64,000 nucleotides of DNA, from assembly GCA_958450325.1 (NCBI GenBank), contig OY288245.1, positions 64,405,441-64,469,440 of the forward strand, in the 5' to 3' direction. The stretch is from Agrostemma githago. Taxonomy: Eukaryota > Streptophyta > Magnoliopsida > Caryophyllales > Caryophyllaceae. Of this stretch, positions 57,504-64,000 are shown piece by piece. The notes beneath the pieces were generated by a model, which was given only the letters and a program-made list of their open reading frames with translations, did not search any database and was not told where the DNA came from. The position numbers and the translations under genes are program-made. Position 1 is the first letter of the stretch. The number at the start of each line of letters is the position of its first letter.

Positions 57504-58239
57504 ATAGGAGGGAAAGGGGGTCCATTTGGATAACAAAATAGGGGGATAAGGGAGGGGAGGGAGAAGGAGGGAAGGGGAGGGAAAAGAGAAGATGGTCATT
57601 GGGATAACAGGAATGAGGGAAGGGAGGGAGAGAATGATTGATAAAAGTGCGTGTTTTTTATCAGGAAGAAACGAATGTATTATGATTATTAATCATAACT
57701 TTTGTAATTACAATTATTATTTTTTGACTCGTTTAAATATAACAAAAAAAACTTCAAAATTGATAAAACAATTATTTTTTATTTTTTTATTTTTTTAATC
57801 AACTCAACTCAACTCAGTGACTCACTCGTAATTTTTTTATTCGCTTTATTATCCTAACCGACTCATCCGCGATGAAAAATAAATATGTCTGAATAAAAGT
57901 TTACAAGAACAGAGCGTTATCTTAACTCGACTCACCCGTAAGGGCCATAACGGAAAAAATACAAGGCGTCATAATTTTTTATCCTATCCCGACTCAACCG
58001 TAACGAAAAAAAGTCGTCGTAATTTTTTTTTATATGTTTTCTTATCCTAACCCAACTCACACGTATCAGTGGAAAAAAGTCGTCGTAATTTATCCTAACT
58101 CGACTCACCTATAACGGGAAAAAAAATTCTTCGTAATTTTTTTTATCATAACCTGACTCACAAGTATTGGGAAAAAAACAAATTGTCGTAATCCTAACCC
58201 GACTCACCTTCCCTCAATTTCCCCTTATCCAAACACACC

Positions 58240-59376
58240 CGAGATATAGAGCAATGAATTATGCGATTAGGTTTAGCATTAGATGGAAAAGGGTGGGTTG
58301 AGTATTGGGTAATTGGGTGGCTAGCGAATCGAGCCAAAATGTTTAGCTCGAAATTAGCCCTATATACTAAATCAACATTTGGCCCTATATTTGAAAACTT
58401 GAAATTAGCCCACATGAAGATTTTTTGAGCCGAGCTATATGAATCAAATCAAATAATTTGACTCGGTAACTATCTTAGGTGCAACCAACACTCTAGCGCG
58501 CTATTCATTAAATGGTTGTTGCGTGCTCGCACACCTTACACCTACACTCCCGATTCCAGCTAAATAAGATAAAAATCAACTACATACATGCACCAATGAA
58601 TCAGAAAACCCTAATTTGGAATTACCGTGAGCGTGGTCAAGAGTTGGAAAAGTTGAAAGTCTTCATAAACCCTAGCATTCTACTTCTACTAGTTAGATGG
58701 AAAAGTTGAAAGTTATCTGCAAATCCTGGCAATCTGTTTTCAAGATCTATGACGGCCAATTTATAGAGTGTAAGGACCAAAATCCGGTGTACTCGACTCG
58801 ACCGATGACCTCCAAATATTTTTAATATTTTTATATATACTCGGTATCATATAGGAGTAGTCTACTATGGAGTGATCTGATCTGAGTAGCAAGGTCCTTG
58901 TATTCATTATTTCCGCCAAGTAAAAATCAGAAAGCTAGAATGAGTAGATGGTGCTAGCTTGGGACATGGTCATGCAGCAAACGTAGCTTTCCAGAATACC
59001 TAATTTTCTACACTTTCACGATTCCTTGCCCCCTCTAAGCTTATGCCAATCACCCATATGAAGGATCAAATCAATGTAATGTAGTAACCAATTATATATA
59101 TAGAGGCTCTTTCCCAAGAAATTTATGTATTTAACTTTATCACAAGCAATATGTATGGTCCAACTGCTACACTACCGTAGCCTCTACATTTAGCAACAAA
59201 GACTGCTGTGAACGAAATAAAACAATTCAATTATTTTCATGTGGGGATACATACATACATACATTATATTGGATGGAGGTCCTTCAGTCTCATACTGTAC
59301 TGTTATTAATTATACGAGTACTCATCATATAGCTACACTGATTTATATATCAAGGACGTTAATAGAATTGAAAGAG

Positions 59377-59409
<33 letters not shown>

Positions 59410-60874
59410 GATTTGTAATTCGTACATCATAACAACACTATATTTATAGTATAGTGCGAATCTAAACACAATCGTAATCTCTTCTAATATGGGTAAGCTA
59501 TATAAATTATTCTATCATATTGATATTATTCCGATTACGGTATATTGTAATATACTGTAATATGGCTAACCGACGTACGAGTAATAATGATCGACAGCCA
59601 AATGTTAACAAGTAATAAGACCAAGCCTCCACTTTCTCTTTTCAACACTATTCACAAACTTTCGATATTCACGAAAGACAATGTATTAGAGAATATATAT
59701 CCATGTGTTTGATTCGTCCTTAATTAGAATTACATTATTAATATCGAATTTCCATAATTTTTACTAATATGTTAGGAAAGACATTAACGAAGCAAAATAC
59801 GTGTGGACAAACGTGAAAAAGCAAAATGAAAGGTTGGTGTTGAACGGAGGGAGTACGTAATGTTAGTTTTAGAAGAAATGATAGTGATGGAAATAAAATA
59901 AAAAGTGATAGTAGGTGTGAGAGATTAATTAGTAGAAGAAATGAGTAAAATGTACTCGTATGTAGGTAGCTTGGTGGACCTAAATACACAGTTGATTGGA
60001 TGAGCTGTTTGTTTGTTGAGTTGATGAGTATATATATATACCTTGAAGACAATGCAAGTCATCAGTCAGCTGTATCATGTATGTATGTGATGGTGATGTC
60101 CATCCCAAAAATGATATGAAAGCAGCGCATATTGGGAATTGGGAAGTTTAAAAACCAAAAACAAACAAATACATAGTCCATACTACTCCATCCGTACGTA
60201 ATTATATACTCACTGTATAAGTAAATACTCCGTAGTATTTAGCTTTAGGTGCAGCAGTGGTGTAGTAGTAGTATGTAGTGATAAATAGTGGAGTGATGGC
60301 ATCCTATCCAGAATTTGTCTCTCTGTAAATGGTGGTGTGTGAATTATGATATGATATGCTCGAGAAACATGGGTAGTGGAGGTGTTTGGTTTCTCATTAT
60401 AAATGGGACTAAAAGTTAACCAACTTGAATCCAAACCTCCTCCTGCTGCTACTGCTACTGCATTTCATTTCATCCACCACGCACCTCTCTTCTGATCTCT
60501 ACTCTCTATGTACCTGTACTACAATTATTTACGTCTTGTTGTATTTCGATCACATACATTTGCCTTTTTGTTTTAATTCCTTTGCCTCTACTTTTACACT
60601 AACCTTCTGTGCTTCCTTGACCCCTCCAATGCTAACATCCATGTTACATTTGACTCACTAGATTTTGTCACCATTCTATATTCTATATATGCTTTTCAAA
60701 TCAACATACATACATTCATACATACATACATACGGAGTACATGCATGTCATCCATTATTACCTAGTTCAAAAATGATCACATCCATGAATTCTATAAAGT
60801 GCATCTCATCTTTTGTTTGTTTAGCAGTGACATATATACGACTACAAATATCTTTTATTTGTATGTGAGGGTCA
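58240..60874. other. intergenic; microsatellites, no gene seen
   Basis: AT-rich, with (CATA)n near 59247-59264, (TTA)n at about 59380-59409 and a lone CGGAGGGAGTA MITE end near 59846. Frames are short and low-complexity. The pyrimidine-rich stretch at 60425-60660 resembles untranslated or promoter DNA, but no gene follows. Confidence 0.4.
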
Positions 60875-60882
60875 GTCAGCCA

Positions 60883-61481
60883 CTAGGTTGCACCAATACG
60901 GACACGGACACGGAACATGGGTACGTATCGGACACGTGACACGGCATTTGAAATTTTGTAGGACACGGACACGGCAGAAAAAAAATCAATATACATATTT
61001 AAACAAAGAGAATTTGAAGATGTTTATACCTAAGATATATGTTTGGTTGCTTACACTATCACATATCATAAAATAATAAAATAAAAATTAAAGTCTTATA
61101 AATTTGAAGTTAAAAATCAAATCTTAAAAATTCAAACAATTGTACCACTATAATATAATTATTAGTTAGTTATTTAGTCTTATAATAAGTGTTTATAGCA
61201 TCAAGTAACCACCATAAACCTACAATATTGTCATTTATTAAATTCGGAACCCAATAAAACAACGTTAGGTATGTCCAACGAGTCTCTAAATATTACGAAC
61301 TGGGTCGGACACGTCTCCAAATATGACGAACCGTGTCCGATACGTGTCCAAATAAATTAAAAAAACCGGACACGGTTTTACAGGTGTCCGACACGTATTG
61401 TCGTGTGTCCGACGTGTGTCGGTGTCCGACACGTGTGTCCGACACGACACGTTGGTTTGGAGGAGTGTCCGTACAACCTAG
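60883..61481. mobile_element. non-autonomous hAT element (599 bp)
   Basis: Ends CTAGGTTG...ACGGACAC and the complement (gtgtccgtacaacctag) are inverted repeats. They are bordered by the perfect 8-bp duplication GTCAGCCA at 60875-60882 and 61482-61489. The subterminal regions are packed with GGACACGG / CCGTGTCC motifs, in inverted orientation at the two sides (60900-60980 and 61305-61470), as expected for hAT transposase binding sites. The interior is AT-rich and non-coding. Confidence 0.85.
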
Positions 61482-61678
61482 GTCAGCCATAGGCAGGCAT
61501 TTCTAGCTACAGTGCCTCTGGGTGTGCATCCCATCCGGCCACAAATAATAAAGGGGCACGGTTAATGCTTCATCTTGTAAAGTAAAACAGTGATCAAGTT
61601 GGTCTCCCGGATCATTCGAATTGGATGCTGTCATCCGCGCGTGCACCTGTTGGTAACAGCCATCCACGATATCACTAC

Positions 61679-62108
61679 TAGGGTGAGCAAAAAAAGAACC
61701 CGATTAAACCGGGTTTTTATTGGAAAAACAATCCGGGTCCCCAAACCGCTTTTTTAAGTGTAAAAGGGGTCGAGTTAGGTTCACAATTTTCAAAACTGGA
61801 GAACCGGTTTTTAAACCAATTTACATTTTTAAATGAAAAATATTTATATACATGCACTTTTAAATTAAAGAGTTGCTACCCTAACTTGTTAAGCCTATCG
61901 AGTCTTGGTTATTGTACCTTAACAAGAGAACATGATTAATTCAAAATAAAGGACTAGAGGCAAACCAAATTGAGTAATTCAAAACTGGGTCCCAGATTTA
62001 AAACCGGTTTCCGTTCCGGTTTACGATTTCAAAAAAATGGGGTCACTTTTGATTTTAAAAATCGTACTTTTAAAAACCGGTCAAAGTACCCGATTTTGCT
62101 CACCACTA
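61679..62108. mobile_element. hAT-like MITE (about 430 bp)
   Basis: The left end TAGGGTGAGCAAAA and the right end TTTTGCTCACCACTA are inverted repeats with a 1-2 base difference. Subterminal aaccgg/ccggtt words occur at both sides. I could not see a clean 8-bp duplication (left flank atcactac, right flank acgatcag), so the superfamily call rests on end sequence and internal motifs only. Confidence 0.6.
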
Positions 62109-62662
62109 ACGATCAGGGCGAGTTTTAGACCACAGGTGCAGTGAGTCTTTTATAGAATGAGTCACAACTGGTGTCATGTGATTCGGGCTAAGGAGGTAGG
62201 CCAATACCGGACGCGATGTTATTGACTCAGACTTTTTCTTGTTATTTATATGTTCGGTTTCCATTTTAGGTTTACCATGAGCTTTTGTGAATTGTGACTG
62301 AAAGCAATTAAATATGCTAATGCATTCAAAACGACATGCATTATTATTCCACGAGCCTAAACCCGCTGATACTATTTATTTGCCCGCCTAACATAATAAT
62401 AAAATTATGTTGCAAGTCCTGAGATCAATATTGCGTAGATTGTTGATTAATAATACTGTACCAATCTAATAAATTAGGGAAAAACAATTAAATTCCTTAG
62501 TATTTAAAACTTTATTCAAAGAATAATATAGAGTATATGAGATAGTACTATGCCTAGATTGGGATTTGTGAATACTAATTGAAGCTATGAATTGCTTCTT
62601 CCACTATTTCTCAAGGTTTAGAAACGTGGGAAGAATCAAAAGCTGAGTCACTGTCGTTTTTG
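62109..62662. other. intergenic, no gene seen
   Basis: AT-rich, no coding or RNA signal. Confidence 0.4.
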
Positions 62663-62665
62663 TAA

Positions 62666-63550
62666 GGGCAATAGTAATGATAGAGGTTTCATACGGGAGT
62701 GTTTGGTAAATGGTGGATCCGTCAAAAATTGACATATTGAGAGCAAATAGCGAATTTGATCAACAAATATGTCAACTATGGTGTTTGATAAATGGCGGGT
62801 TGTAATAGCGGGTTGAATATGTCATTTCGCAATATGCTGCTTTCTCTATTTAAATCATACTTTCATTATTCCTACTTTCGTTATTTTAAACTTTTTCATA
62901 GAATTCACATTGTAAGTACGTTTTCCTCTCTTCGATTTTTTATGCATGAATTTGATATGCAATTATTTGATATTCTCCGATATGCTCCGATCAAGACTTC
63001 AGAAACTCAAGAAATATCAACTCTCCGTAATAATATTTGTTCATCTTTAATGACTAGTAGAAGAAATCGATGATATTAATCATTAAAATTGTTTGTGTGA
63101 TAATGTATATTGATATTGACGTATATTTAATCAAAAAATTATTTATGTATGTTTTTGTCATTTTACAAAGTAGTTAAATAATCCGCTAATCTAAAACAGC
63201 TAATACCAAACACTATTTAAAAAATTCTGCTAATAAATCTGCCAGTCAAACTTGTCAATTGATTATGCTAGTTAAATCTGTTTTTTAAAATATGCTTTTG
63301 CTAATATCATTTCGATGTTTACCAAACAGGGGCACCATATTATGGTTGAAGTTCCGTAACATCTTTTTAGTAAGAATAATTGTTCTTTTATTCGTTATTT
63401 TATTCAATTATCCGCATTCATTAACTTAAGAAGTTGGTTCTTTGTTTTAGAAATCAAGTCCATATAAAGAGCTCCTTATTTGGTGAAACAATGGAAAAGG
63501 AGGTCCTTAAATAATATGAAACTTCTTATTTGGTATCATTGCTATTGCCC
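62666..63550. mobile_element. Tourist-like MITE (outer arms) interrupted by another MITE
   Basis: The left arm GGGCAATAGTAATGAT...GTTTCATA and the right arm (tatgaaac...atcattgctattgccc) are inverted repeats. Both are bordered by TAA (62663-62665 and 63551-63553), the PIF/Harbinger-type target duplication. Without the insert it would be about 246 bp, a normal Tourist size. Confidence 0.7.
62695..63333. mobile_element. MITE nested in the Tourist-like element (about 640 bp)
   Basis: Ends GGGAGTGTTTGGTAAA and TTTACCAAACAGGGGC form imperfect inverted repeats. Related words (tggtgtttgataaatggcgg and ccgctaatctaaaac) follow inside. The target duplication is not clear. A 93-codon frame at 62792-63073 lacks any transposase motif, so it is non-autonomous. 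Confidence 0.55.
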
Positions 63551-63553
63551 TAA

Positions 63554-64000
63554 ATGATCTTTGGCAAAATTAGTGTTGCGAACGCAACTCATTATATTCA
63601 CGGAAAAATGAAAATATCCATGTTAATGTTACTTAATTAGCTTATTAATGTGTGCCCAACAAACACATATTAAAAAAATAGATGTACAAAACCGATGAGA
63701 CATTGTTAAAGTGATTATCGTAACCGAACATCATGGAATAAATCATATAGATCAGAGTAGCTAGTATCAAAGTACAAGATTACGCCAACCTGTTGTTAGT
63801 AGTAATCCAATAATTAAATAAAATCATCAAGTGGCCATGCAATTGCTATACCATCTTTTTTTTCCCCCATATGGCGTCATGATGATTTTCAGATCCTTTA
63901 TACGGAGTAGTAGTACTTAGCTTGCTGGTCTGATTATTATTTTCACCAAAATTTAAATTGCAACTTGATTACTAGAACGAGTATTTCTAATTAATCAGAG
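63554..64000. other. intergenic, no gene seen
   Basis: AT-rich to the window end; no feature could be supported. Confidence 0.4.

Larger units (their letters stand above)
54531..58239. mobile_element. minisatellite-bearing MITE-like element, copy B (split by a LINE)
   Basis: A GGGCCTGTTTGGATAAC end at 54531 is followed after 35 bp by the LINE. After the LINE, another GGGTCCATTTGGATAAC start (57516) leads through the same gaggga tract and about six minisatellite units to CCCCTTATCCAAACACACCC at 58239. It is clearly related to copy A but shorter. The doubled start suggests a small duplication before the LINE arrived. Confidence 0.5.

Overview
This is a plant nuclear window. It is AT-rich and made of nested, mostly decayed transposable elements; I see no intact single-copy host gene. 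The evidence for a flowering plant is the mix of element types: a Tat/Retand-like Ty3/gypsy element with two RNase H domains, a Ty1/copia remnant, En/Spm (CACTA) elements with tnp2 and Ptta/Transposase_24 genes, plant L1-type LINEs, Helitron ends, and Stowaway, Tourist, hAT and Mutator MITEs. A Caryophyllales host (perhaps Caryophyllaceae) is only a weak guess from the repeated CACTCGATCGAGTG palindromes.

Layout. 1-2.3 kb: a Helitron 3' end, a Mutator-type MITE and the 5' part of a dead LINE. 2.3-14.6 kb: a non-coding, LARD-like LTR element on the minus strand with 4-kb LTRs and a 5-bp target duplication. It sits inside the LINE, whose other half resumes at 14.6 kb. 14.9-21.5 kb: intergenic DNA with a second Helitron end, three Stowaway-like MITEs, a 470-bp hAT element carrying a tRNA-like segment, and a fragment resembling a plastid phosphatidate cytidylyltransferase. 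21.5-25.0 kb: a broken copia element (minus strand) that has lost its 5' half. 25.0-30.0 kb: CACTA element 1 (minus), inserted into the tnp2 gene of CACTA element 2 (30.0-33.8 kb, minus). Element 2 also keeps a readable multi-exon Ptta gene that runs into a tnp2 fragment. 35.4-37.0 kb: a complete Helitron with an internal 273-bp tandem duplication. 37.6-38.1 kb: a solo LTR.

38.3-53.2 kb holds a full-length 15-kb Tat-type element with matching target duplications, two LTRs of about 2.65 kb, a primer binding site, gag-protease, RT, two RNase H domains and integrase. The pol region carries two frameshifts and two nonsense codons. On the opposite strand, between integrase and the 3' LTR, lies an unbroken two-exon gene (521 codons, own TATA box) resembling plant mobile domain proteins. 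The LTRs and the intron of that antisense gene share one architecture: 14-bp palindromes in pairs with a 21-bp period, the pairs grouped into quartets of about 105-110 bp. This is the most unusual signal in the window.

53.3-58.2 kb: two copies of a minisatellite-bearing element, the second split by a 5'-truncated LINE with a poly-A tail and an 18-bp target duplication. 58.2-64 kb: intergenic DNA with microsatellites, a 599-bp hAT element with a perfect 8-bp target duplication, a second hAT-like MITE, and a Tourist-like MITE with another MITE nested in it.
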